From positions 1-64,000 of the forward strand of contig JACKER010000007.1 in assembly GCA_020632925.1 (NCBI GenBank): a stretch of DNA of 64,000 nucleotides, written 5' to 3'. The stretch comes from Alphaproteobacteria bacterium. Lineage in GTDB: Bacteria; Myxococcota_A; UBA796; GCA-2862545. Under the pieces are notes generated by a model. It was not told the origin of the DNA and ran no database searches. It saw only the letters and a list, made by a program, of their open reading frames with translations. Numbering within the stretch: the first letter of the stretch is position 1; the number at the start of each line of letters is the position of its first letter. Below are positions 1 through 6,107 of this stretch, piece after piece. The position numbers were made by a program, and so were the translations under genes.

Positions 1-63
1 CTTGGCGTCTGCGTTGCTCGAAAGCGCCGCCAGGAGGGCGACCGCGGTAGCGTTCTTCTTCAT
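1..63 (-). CDS. Secreted small protein, N-terminal fragment (runs off window)
   Basis: Only the first 21 codons lie in the window. They begin MKKNATAVALLAALSSNADA, a classic Sec signal peptide: two lysines, then an Ala/Leu-rich core. The ATG is preceded at a good distance by GGAG (minus strand). It lies downstream of the AraC and cyclophilin-like genes on the same strand, about 80 bp after the latter's stop, so it may belong to the same transcript. The mature protein is outside the window and no function can be given. Confidence 0.6.
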   Translation of the reverse strand, partial: MKKNATAVALLAALSSNADAK

Positions 64-141
64 GGCTGTTTCTCCGTCGTTCACCTGGAATCTAGGAAAA
101 CGAGGGAGGATGGACCATGGGGGTTCCTGTGGAAGACCTGC

Positions 142-615
142 CTATTCCTGCCGGGCTTCGATTCGCACCCGAAGCTCGCCCGCGGTGAGGAGCGCGTCGA
201 CGGGCCCGTCGATGGCCCCGAGGCGGACCAGTCCATCCGCGCGGCGAAAGTCCCGGTAGAAGATCGCCAGGTTGCCCCAGGGCGCGTAGTACGTCAGGTC
301 GCCGACCTTGGCAGCGTAGGCCGACGGTGCACCGGTCGTGTCGAGCTTCTTCGGTAGCTGCGCCACCTTCTCGGTGTGCGCGTAGTCCGTCAGGGTGAGC
401 TCGAGCGGCAACACGGCCGCGAAGTCGCGGGCGGCGGCCGAGTTGTCGAGGGTGGCAGGCAGCTTCTGGTCGCCGATCACCAGCTGGATGTGGATCACGT
501 CGGACTCCTTGGCCGGGGCCTCGGCGGCGTCCGGCGGCTGTGGGGGCTCGGCAGCGAGCGTGCTCGAGGCGACCAGTGCCATGCACAGAGCCGTCGCGAG
601 GCTGATCCCGCGCAT
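142..615 (-). CDS. Secreted cyclophilin-like fold protein
   Basis: The 157-residue product starts with a signal peptide (MRGISLATALCMALVASSTLAA, roughly residues 1-22). The mature part begins with an acidic/Pro-rich linker, followed by about 115 residues that read like the cyclophilin_like family: I-QLVIGDQKLPATL-DNSAA-DF, then YYAPWGNLAIFYRDF, then a Gly/Asp loop with L-G-IDG. In that family the fold resembles cyclophilin but no enzymatic activity is established. The start ATG lies 2 bp after the stop of the upstream AraC gene, so the two are probably translationally coupled. The regulator may control this secreted protein. Family call is by sequence pattern; function is unknown. Confidence 0.7.
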   Translation of the reverse strand: MRGISLATALCMALVASSTLAAEPPQPPDAAEAPAKESDVIHIQLVIGDQKLPATLDNSAAARDFAAVLPLELTLTDYAHTEKVAQLPKKLDTTGAPSAYAAKVGDLTYYAPWGNLAIFYRDFRRADGLVRLGAIDGPVDALLTAGELRVRIEARQE

Positions 616-617
616 GA

Positions 618-1544
618 TCAGACTGCCGCCAGACCCGGCTGGAGCGTGTCGCTGTAGGGCAGTGACTGCGCCGCCGAAGGCGAGACCGAGAAGTAGCGCT
701 TGAACTCCCGGCTGAACTGCGACGGGCTCGCGTAGCCGACCTCGTAGGCCGCCTCCTCGACCCGCTTGCCCTCGTACACGAGCAGGCTCTTGGCCTTCAG
801 CAGTCGCACCTTCTTCAGGTACTGGAGCGGCGTCTCGCCGGTGACCTCCTTGAAAGCGCGGTGGAACGACGAGACCCCCATCGCCGCCTCGTGGGCGAGG
901 TCCTCGACCGTCAGCGCGCTCGCGAAGTCCCCGTGGATGAGCTCGAGCGACTGCGCGATGTTCGCGTAGGGCGTCTGGTGGCGGGTCAGGGCGTACAGGA
1001 CCCGCCCGTGCTCGGAGCGGAGGATGCGGTAGACGATCTCCTCGACGGCCGCGGGGCCCAAGACCGATCGGTCCATCGGGTCGGTGAGGCACTGGAGCAG
1101 TCGGCTGACCGCGGCGAGCAGCGGGCCGTCCATCTCGAGCGGCTCGACGGCGCTGTGGACGCCCGTCGCGCCGCGGTGTTCGAGTCCCAGCTTGCCCCCG
1201 AAGCGGGCGACCAGGCTGTGGAGCAAGCCCAGGTCCACGTCCAGGCGGATGCCGAGCAGTGGCTTCTCCGGCGTGCCGTAGGAGGCGCACTCGAAGGGCA
1301 CGGGCACGCCGAGCACCAGGCAGCTGTCCTCGCCGTAGCGGAACTGTCGACCGCCGAGGAAGCCCTCCTTGTAGCCCTGGCCGACGATGACGATGCCGGT
1401 GTCGTAGAGCAGCGGGGACCGAGGGGTGTCCCGGTCGATCCAGAAGAAGGTGACGCCCGGAACCCCGGTCTCGGCGACCCCCGTCACGTCCGTCGATGGG
1501 ATCGTGGCTCGATAGGCGGTGAGCAGTGGGGCGAGGGCAGCCAT
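618..1544 (-). CDS. AraC-family transcriptional regulator
   Basis: The 308-residue protein has an N-terminal AraC_N sensing domain (about residues 15-175; Gly-rich cupin-like stretch near YDTGIVIVGQGYKEG) and a C-terminal double helix-turn-helix DNA-binding domain (about 205-300). The second HTH carries the family hallmark EAAYEVGYASPSQFSREFKR followed by FSVSP. The N-terminal domain type is shared with regulators annotated as cupin-containing AraC proteins that sense small molecules. The gene is followed 2 bp later by the secreted cyclophilin-like gene, its likely target or partner. Ligand unknown. Confidence 0.85.
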   Translation of the reverse strand: MAALAPLLTAYRATIPSTDVTGVAETGVPGVTFFWIDRDTPRSPLLYDTGIVIVGQGYKEGFLGGRQFRYGEDSCLVLGVPVPFECASYGTPEKPLLGIRLDVDLGLLHSLVARFGGKLGLEHRGATGVHSAVEPLEMDGPLLAAVSRLLQCLTDPMDRSVLGPAAVEEIVYRILRSEHGRVLYALTRHQTPYANIAQSLELIHGDFASALTVEDLAHEAAMGVSSFHRAFKEVTGETPLQYLKKVRLLKAKSLLVYEGKRVEEAAYEVGYASPSQFSREFKRYFSVSPSAAQSLPYSDTLQPGLAAV

Positions 1545-1766
1545 CTGGGCCTCCAGGCTTCGGTATCCAGATAATGCGCTTGGGGTGGGCCACGGGTGCT
1601 CATTTGGGCCAGATTCTTGCCTATTCCTGCCAGAGGGCGCTGACAGCTACTCCACGAGCAACGGAGGAGGCCAGAGCTGGGCCTGCAGGGTGAGGGCTCG
1701 CTCCCGCAGCACCCTCGAGTGGCACGCCAGTCCACGTCAGGCGTCCGATGGACGGCCCTCCGCTGT

Positions 1767-2240
1767 TCAGCTCGAACGCGTCGGGGCGGGCAGCATTCGC
1801 GCAGAGGAAGCGTCCGCCCCAATCCCGCGCTCGACCAGGTCGAGGAACGCCTCTCCGATCTCGAGCAGCTTGGAGGTCTCGATGTCGTTCCATCCGCCGT
1901 TCTGGTGGCCGAGGAGATTCAACGGTCCCCGGTCCAGCACGGGTGGCGCCCGCCGAAGTGCAGTGATGAGGGAGCGGATTCCGGCCATCACCACGCGGCG
2001 CCCCTCGTCGTCCTGCACGGCTTCGCCGAGGCAGACTGGTACGCATCCGTTGAAGTGGACCTTCGATATCAGCAACCACTGGTCGCGGGTCTTGAGCACC
2101 GGTGAACCTCGCCGCTGGTCGAGGCCGGGCTCCTCGAGGTGGAGCGCGAGGAGGCGGAGCCATAGCTCCAGGATGCCGTCTTGCACCCAGAAGCCGCGGC
2201 CGTCGATGTCCACGAACGAGGAACCCACGTCAGCTCCCAC
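1767..2240 (-). CDS. Hypothetical protein
   Basis: A 157-residue open frame with ordinary amino-acid composition and no recognised family. I start it at the GTG at 2238-2240 because the upstream part of the frame is Arg-rich and non-protein-like, and because a purine-rich stretch (GGATAGGGG) precedes this GTG. The protein contains a predicted beta/alpha segment around VLKTRDQWLLISKVHFNG and an amphipathic C-terminal helix. No signal peptide or transmembrane segment. It could be a small immunity or DUF-type protein, but nothing in the sequence shows that. Start and reality are moderately certain. Confidence 0.55.
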   Translation of the reverse strand: MGADVGSSFVDIDGRGFWVQDGILELWLRLLALHLEEPGLDQRRGSPVLKTRDQWLLISKVHFNGCVPVCLGEAVQDDEGRRVVMAGIRSLITALRRAPPVLDRGPLNLLGHQNGGWNDIETSKLLEIGEAFLDLVERGIGADASSARMLPAPTRSS

Positions 2241-2299
2241 GCGGCCCCTATCCTGCACCGTACGCCAACGCGCCGACGACCCGAACGTGACGAGGGGTG

Positions 2300-2629
2300 T
2301 CAGTCGGGCGTGGGGACGCCGCCGGTGACCCACACCAGGACGAGGCCCGCGAACGTCGCCCACCCCGCGAGCACCAGCGCGCCCGCGACCACGAGGCCGC
2401 ATCCGACCAAGCGATGGGCGGGCTCGCCACGCGCCGTGGCCACGACGTACGCTCCCGCGCACACTGCGAACAGGGGTCCTCCGAGCCCGCCCGTGACGAA
2501 CAGCGGCCACGGCGGAGCCCAGCGCGGGCCGAGGAAGCCTACCAGCGTGACCAGACCCACGGAGAACGCGAAGCCCCCGAGGGTCAGCGCGACGCTGGCG
2601 TGACGACGGCGCTGGGCGGTCGTGTTCAC
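2300..2629 (-). CDS. Small integral membrane protein
   Basis: A 109-residue protein with three strongly hydrophobic segments, at about residues 13-32, 40-62 and 72-100, separated by short polar loops. It has no recognisable catalytic motif. In the chromosome before the island arrived, this gene would have been the next gene downstream of ychF on the same strand, because the native 3' end of ychF and its hairpin lie just upstream (2698-2776). Function unknown. Confidence 0.6.
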   Translation of the reverse strand: MNTTAQRRRHASVALTLGGFAFSVGLVTLVGFLGPRWAPPWPLFVTGGLGGPLFAVCAGAYVVATARGEPAHRLVGCGLVVAGALVLAGWATFAGLVLVWVTGGVPTPD

Positions 2630-2697
2630 GGTGCGCTCCCTCGAGCAGTTGTGCGTCGGTTGTGCGTTCGGAGCACTCTTCCCAGGTGAGCGCCGAT

Positions 2698-2731
2698 GGT
2701 CCCCGGTCGGGGATCCCGCTCGAACCGGGAC
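2698..2731 (-). terminator. Hairpin downstream of the displaced ychF 3' end
   Basis: GGTCCCCGG (2698-2706) pairs with CCGGGACC (2724-2731) with one bulge, and a GGGATCCC palindrome lies inside. It sits 25 bp past the TGA that ends the ychF remnant on the minus strand, where a native ychF terminator would be expected. No T-run follows, so intrinsic termination is only likely. The gene-free stretch 2630-2965 holds this hairpin, the attL core and the left integrase-arm repeats; nothing else is recognised. Confidence 0.45.
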
Positions 2732-2759
2732 CTCCGACGGGTCGACTCGGCCGTGTCAG

Positions 2760-2776
2760 ACATTGAACCGGAAGTG
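2760..2776 (-). repeat. attL core (ychF 3'-end duplication)
   Basis: The 17-bp sequence ACATTGAACCGGAAGTG is identical to 27029-27045. Read on the minus strand with the neighbouring bases it encodes HFRFNV followed by TGA (2756-2758), the same last six residues as intact ychF. This copy is therefore the original chromosomal 3' end of ychF, cut off from the gene body by the insertion. Confidence 0.85.
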
Positions 2777-2904
2777 AGACGTTACGGGCTGCGAACCGAG
2801 GAAAGGACCGTGAAAGCCCTTACCCCGTCGGCGTACTTCGGTCACCGGGTCGGGAGGGAGGGTAGGCCGAAGATCGGCTCCCTCCGTGAGGATCCGAACT
2901 CTGT

Positions 2905-2923
2905 GTGATCCACCGTGATCCAC
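2905..2923 (+). promoter_or_regulatory. Left integrase/excisionase arm-type repeats
   Basis: GTGATCCAC occurs twice with a 10-bp period (2905-2913 and 2915-2923). The same motif, again as a pair, lies near the right end at 26956-26977. Short direct repeats inside both att ends are what arm-binding sites of tyrosine integrases or their excisionases look like. The role is inferred from position and repetition. Confidence 0.55.
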
Positions 2924-2965
2924 CGAGGCGCGTCGGACGAGCCTCGGATGGAGCGGCGTTCGCTG

Positions 2966-3271
2966 CTACTCGCGGGCGTCGCCGAGGAGCGCCAGCTCCT
3001 TGGCGGACAGGCGGATCTGCTTCTCGCAAGTCGCATGGCCGTCGGCGGTCTTCTTGGCGATCGTCACCTGGTACTCCCGCGACAACACCTTGCCGCTGTC
3101 GGTCTGCACCCGGCTGACCTCACGGCACTCCCAGACGAAGGCCCGGCGGCCAAAGGGGCGCGCCAGGGCGCGCTTGAGGGCCTCCCAGTTGGGGCCGGAC
3201 TCACCATGGGTCAGGACGAGACCACCGAGGTGGGTGCGGCGATTGCACGCGTAGGTGCGGCGATTGTTCAC
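2966..3271 (-). CDS. Hypothetical protein in a two-gene operon with an RHH regulator
   Basis: A 101-residue protein beginning at a GTG (3269-3271) whose last two bases belong to the TGA of the upstream ribbon-helix-helix gene, so the two are translationally coupled. Visible features: an N-terminal Arg/Cys-containing stretch, a central segment ALKRALARPFGRRAFVWECR that looks alpha/beta, and a C-terminal helix. No known domain recognised. As the partner of a small RHH protein it could be a toxin-antitoxin partner or an accessory replication protein. This is a guess from gene order only. Confidence 0.6.
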   Translation of the reverse strand: MNNRRTYACNRRTHLGGLVLTHGESGPNWEALKRALARPFGRRAFVWECREVSRVQTDSGKVLSREYQVTIAKKTADGHATCEKQIRLSAKELALLGDARE

Positions 3272-3447
3272 GACGCACCTCCGATCGACGCCTTGTGGGC
3301 GTGGACGTACCCTTCCACGGCCTGCCGAAGGACGGCACGAGCGTGCTCACCACGAAGGGCGAGAACCGCGCGGAACTGGCGGTGCAGGTCTGCGGGCAAC
3401 GGGATGGTGATGGCGACGGACGGGCCGTCGGTCTTGCTGATGTTCAT
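3268..3447 (-). CDS. Ribbon-helix-helix (CopG/Arc-like) small protein
   Basis: The 59-residue frame is MNISKTDGPS-VAITIPLPADLHRQFRAVL, then two helices ending in RQAVEGYVHAH. A short beta-strand (VAITIPLP) followed by two amphipathic helices is the ribbon-helix-helix plan used by CopG/Arc DNA-binding dimers. The gene overlaps the following gene by 4 bp (GTGA). A palindrome lies about 37 bp upstream of its ATG (3484-3503), a good candidate for its own operator. The IS5-family element inserted only about 70 bp upstream may have replaced or altered the native promoter. Confidence 0.65.
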   Translation of the reverse strand: MNISKTDGPSVAITIPLPADLHRQFRAVLALRGEHARAVLRQAVEGYVHAHKASIGGAS

Positions 3448-3483
3448 GTCGGACTCCGAGCACCCCGGCGAGAATGCCGAGAT

Positions 3484-3503
3484 TGAAACGTAGTTGTGTT
3501 TCA
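3484..3503. promoter_or_regulatory. Palindromic operator candidate
   Basis: TGAAAC and GTTTCA form a perfect 6-bp inverted repeat with an 8-bp spacer, upstream of the RHH gene on the minus strand and just inside the island side of the IS insertion. Autoregulation by the RHH protein is plausible from position; no direct evidence. Confidence 0.45.
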
Positions 3504-3514
3504 GTGCGCTCTAG

Positions 3515-4917
3515 CAGGGTGCTGCAGAACCCCCTCGGGCCGACGCTCGCCGAGCCGCAGGACTCCGCAGTGGGGTCTCGGCGACCCGGGTGAGGCGTCC
3601 TCGGCCTCTGGTCTGGGCCCGCATCGCGGGCTCGGCGGCGGTTCGCCCGGCTCCGGACGCTACCCCGCGAGCTCCAGTCGGGCGATCCTCATCAGGTCGT
3701 AGGCGGCGGCTTGGAACGTGAACGCGGCATCCGTGCGGGCTCTCCCGCGGAATCGTGATCGTCGCATGCCTCCGACCGTCTTCCCCCACCCGAAGATCTT
3801 CTCGATGAGCATCCGGCACCGCTGGCTGGCGCTGTAGCCAGCGTGGCGTGTCGACCGGCCGTCGATGCCCGACCCGCGGCGGGTCGTGATGTTCCGGGCG
3901 ACGTGCGGGGTGACGCGGAGCCCGCGGCACTGCCGGATGAAGTCGCGCACGTCGTAGGCCTTGTCGCAGCCGACGGTCACGCGCCGGGGCATTGCGGCCG
4001 CTGCGCGCTGTCGCAGCCGCCGGAGCATGGCCAGCGCGCCCGTGCGCTCCGCGAAGCCGCTCGCGGTCTCCAGCTCGGTGTCGATGATGAGCCCGTTCCG
4101 GTTCTCCATGAGCACGTTCCCGACGTAGCAGAGCTTCGACTCCCGGCCGCGGCCCTTGCGGAGCAGCTTCGCCTCGGGGTCCGTCTTCGACTCGTGCGTG
4201 TCGTTGCTGCGCTTCGTGCCCTTGAAGTCGCCGAACCCGTTGTTGTCGTTCGAGTCGTCGTCCTTCGGCCGGAAGCTCTTCATCGAGGCCCACGCCTCGA
4301 TGAGCGTGCCGTCTACCGAGAAGTGTTCGTTGCTCGCCAGGTCCTGCGCCTTCGCATACGCGACGATGCGCTGGAGGAACTCGCGCGCGACCTCCTGGTT
4401 GAGCAGCCGGTCCCGGTTGTGCGTGAACCCGGTCGCGTCGAACGGGACCTCGATCAGGTCCATGTCGAGGAACCAGCGGAACAGCATGTTGTAGCGGAGC
4501 TGCTCGCACAGCATCCGCTCGCTGCGCACACTGAACAGCGCCATGAGGACCACGGCCTTCAGTAGTCGCTCGGGCGGGATGGACGGTCGCCCTACGTCGG
4601 CGTAGAGCGCGTCGAACAGCGGCGAGAGGTCCTTCAGGACTTCGTCGGTGACCCGCTTGACGGCCCGGATCGGGTGGCGTTCGGGGACCAAGCTCTCGAT
4701 GGACACGAGAGCCAGCATGGACGGCTGCTTCGGCTGGGATCCGCGCATAGTCCGAGCAGATCACAACCTCCGCCCCGTGTCGATCCCGTCCGCGGACCCG
4801 CTCGGGGCGAACCTCCAGCGCCCGGCGACGGGCCCGCAGTGCGTCACGCCGGCGCGCGGAGGTGCCGGACCGCGCCGCGCCAGAGCCCCGCGTGGCTCTG
4901 GGTTCTGCAGCACCCTG
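3515..4917 (-). mobile_element. IS5-family insertion sequence, intact (1,403 bp)
   Basis: Perfect 18-bp terminal inverted repeats lie at 3515-3532 and 4900-4917, starting CAGGGTGCTGCAGAACCC. They are flanked by a 4-bp direct duplication CTAG at 3511-3514 and 4918-4921. A single full-length transposase gene fills the element. The short CTAG-type target duplication fits IS5-family elements. Perfect ends and duplication suggest a recent or still active insertion. It sits between the RHH operon and the 5189 gene and does not break a recognisable reading frame. Confidence 0.9.
3660..4748 (-). CDS. IS5-family DDE transposase
   Basis: 362 residues. The N-terminal DUF772-type domain (about 15-120) includes RPSIPPERLLKAVVLMALF and ends FDATGFTHNRDRLL. 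The catalytic DDE domain shows D146 (FSVDGTLIEAW), D262 (GCDKAYD) and E316 (LIEKIFGWGKT). Its length is normal for the family and no frameshift is seen, so it is probably functional. It is the only gene of the insertion sequence at 3515-4917. Confidence 0.9.
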   Translation of the reverse strand: MRGSQPKQPSMLALVSIESLVPERHPIRAVKRVTDEVLKDLSPLFDALYADVGRPSIPPERLLKAVVLMALFSVRSERMLCEQLRYNMLFRWFLDMDLIEVPFDATGFTHNRDRLLNQEVAREFLQRIVAYAKAQDLASNEHFSVDGTLIEAWASMKSFRPKDDDSNDNNGFGDFKGTKRSNDTHESKTDPEAKLLRKGRGRESKLCYVGNVLMENRNGLIIDTELETASGFAERTGALAMLRRLRQRAAAAMPRRVTVGCDKAYDVRDFIRQCRGLRVTPHVARNITTRRGSGIDGRSTRHAGYSASQRCRMLIEKIFGWGKTVGGMRRSRFRGRARTDAAFTFQAAAYDLMRIARLELAG

Positions 4918-5188
4918 CTAGGAGTGCCGATCGAGTTTGCGCCAGTTGGTACGGACGCTCGGGTGACCGCCACACGAACGTGGCGAGCAGCCACGTCGAT
5001 AGGATGATTGTGCCGCAGGGCCAGCCTGCCGTCAAGGCCACGCATGAAGAAAAACATGCCTCTAATGCGAGGTTCAGGTAGATCGAGGCGCGCGTAGTAC
5101 AACCTCGATGTCGGAATAAGCTACACAATCGTGTCGGCATGAGAACCGTCGGTAGATCTCCGATGCGCCCAGCCAGGCGGAGGCCAAG

Positions 5189-5686
5189 ATGTCTACCGCC
5201 GACTTCCTCACCGTCGAGCACCAGGTGCTCGGCCTGTTCGACACCCTCGACCGCACCTCGGAACCCAAGGACGCCGCCGGGTACGCCTCCGAGCGCCTGG
5301 CCGTGCACTACGACCTCGACCTGCTCGGCCTGGCTCGCCGTTACCCGCCGTCAACATCCGGAACACCGGAAGGCCGGGAAGCCCTCCTGCTGGAGCATTT
5401 GGGTGCCGCAGCCGGGTTGGTGGCCCTGGAGGCCCGCGTCTCGGTTGCGGTGCTGGACGCCCTGATCGACTTGCTCACCGCCGCATTGACTGCGCAGGTC
5501 GACGACAAGGCCACCGCCGTGTGGGCCTGCAACCGCGTCATCGGTGCGACCGGGATCGGCGGCGTCGTTCACGACCCGACCGACAGCAACCCGGGCGAGG
5601 CTGCCGTCCGCCACCTACGGGCGGCCAGCGTCCTCCTCGAGCGGCAGTCGTCGATCATCAGAGGGGAGGAGGACATCCCGTTCTGA
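5189..5686 (+). CDS. Hypothetical protein, helical
   Basis: A 165-residue acidic protein, preceded by GGAGG 6 bp before the ATG. It is predicted to be mostly helical, with Leu/Ala-rich amphipathic stretches around residues 70-105 (GAAAGLVALEARVSVAVL) and 135-155. No known domain recognised. It stands alone on the plus strand between the IS element and the convergent operon at 5701-9593. The upstream 267 bp (4922-5188) holds no gene and is its likely promoter region. Confidence 0.6.
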   Translation: MSTADFLTVEHQVLGLFDTLDRTSEPKDAAGYASERLAVHYDLDLLGLARRYPPSTSGTPEGREALLLEHLGAAAGLVALEARVSVAVLDALIDLLTAALTAQVDDKATAVWACNRVIGATGIGGVVHDPTDSNPGEAAVRHLRAASVLLERQSSIIRGEEDIPF

Positions 5687-5700
5687 CTGGCATGGCGGCC

Positions 5701-6060
5701 TCACGCCTCACCACGGCGTCGAAGCCCGGTGGACACCCCGACCCGCCAGCCGATCTCGGCGGAACGCTCGACGTGCCCGAGCATCTCCGTCCTGCACTCT
5801 TCGAGGTGCCCGCCGAGGCCGAGACGTTCGGGGATCAGCTCCCGGAGCCGGGTCTCGATCTCCATGAGGTGTCGCGACCCTCGGTTCCATTCCGCGTCCT
5901 CCCCGAGCGCGACGCTGATCGCGTGGGTCGGGGCCGACCAGTTGCCCTGGTCGGGGTCGAGGGCGAGCCGTGCGTTGATCACGTCGTCGAGGGCGCTGTC
6001 GAGGTAGGCGGCGCAGACCTCGACGGCTCGTTCCTGGGGGGTGGTGGCTCGTCGGCGCAT
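5701..6060 (-). CDS. Small protein, third gene of the ATPase-protease operon
   Basis: 119 residues, starting at ATG 6058-6060, 47 bp after the stop of the subtilisin-like protease gene and on the same strand. It is mostly helical and charged (RRRATTPQERAVEVCAAYLD, then EIETRLRELIPERLG). No domain recognised. Because it ends the ATPase-protease operon and is not seen in other contexts here, it could be an adaptor, inhibitor or substrate of the protease. This is inference from gene order. Confidence 0.55.
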   Translation of the reverse strand: MRRRATTPQERAVEVCAAYLDSALDDVINARLALDPDQGNWSAPTHAISVALGEDAEWNRGSRHLMEIETRLRELIPERLGLGGHLEECRTEMLGHVERSAEIGWRVGVSTGLRRRGEA

Positions 6061-6107
6061 GAAGTCCTCCGCCGAGGGTACGCGCCGCCCCCGTCGCCCT
6101 GAACCCG

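Noticed and set aside
142..1593. A single 483-codon minus frame covering the cyclophilin-like gene and the antisense of AraC
   Set aside because: Only its 3' part (142-615) has protein-like composition and a signal peptide; the rest is out of frame with the clear AraC gene.
2690..2760. tRNA gene at the left island end
   Set aside because: The sequence around 2710-2730 resembles a T-arm, but loop bases are shifted and no acceptor or anticodon arm can be built. The ychF 3' end explains the site.
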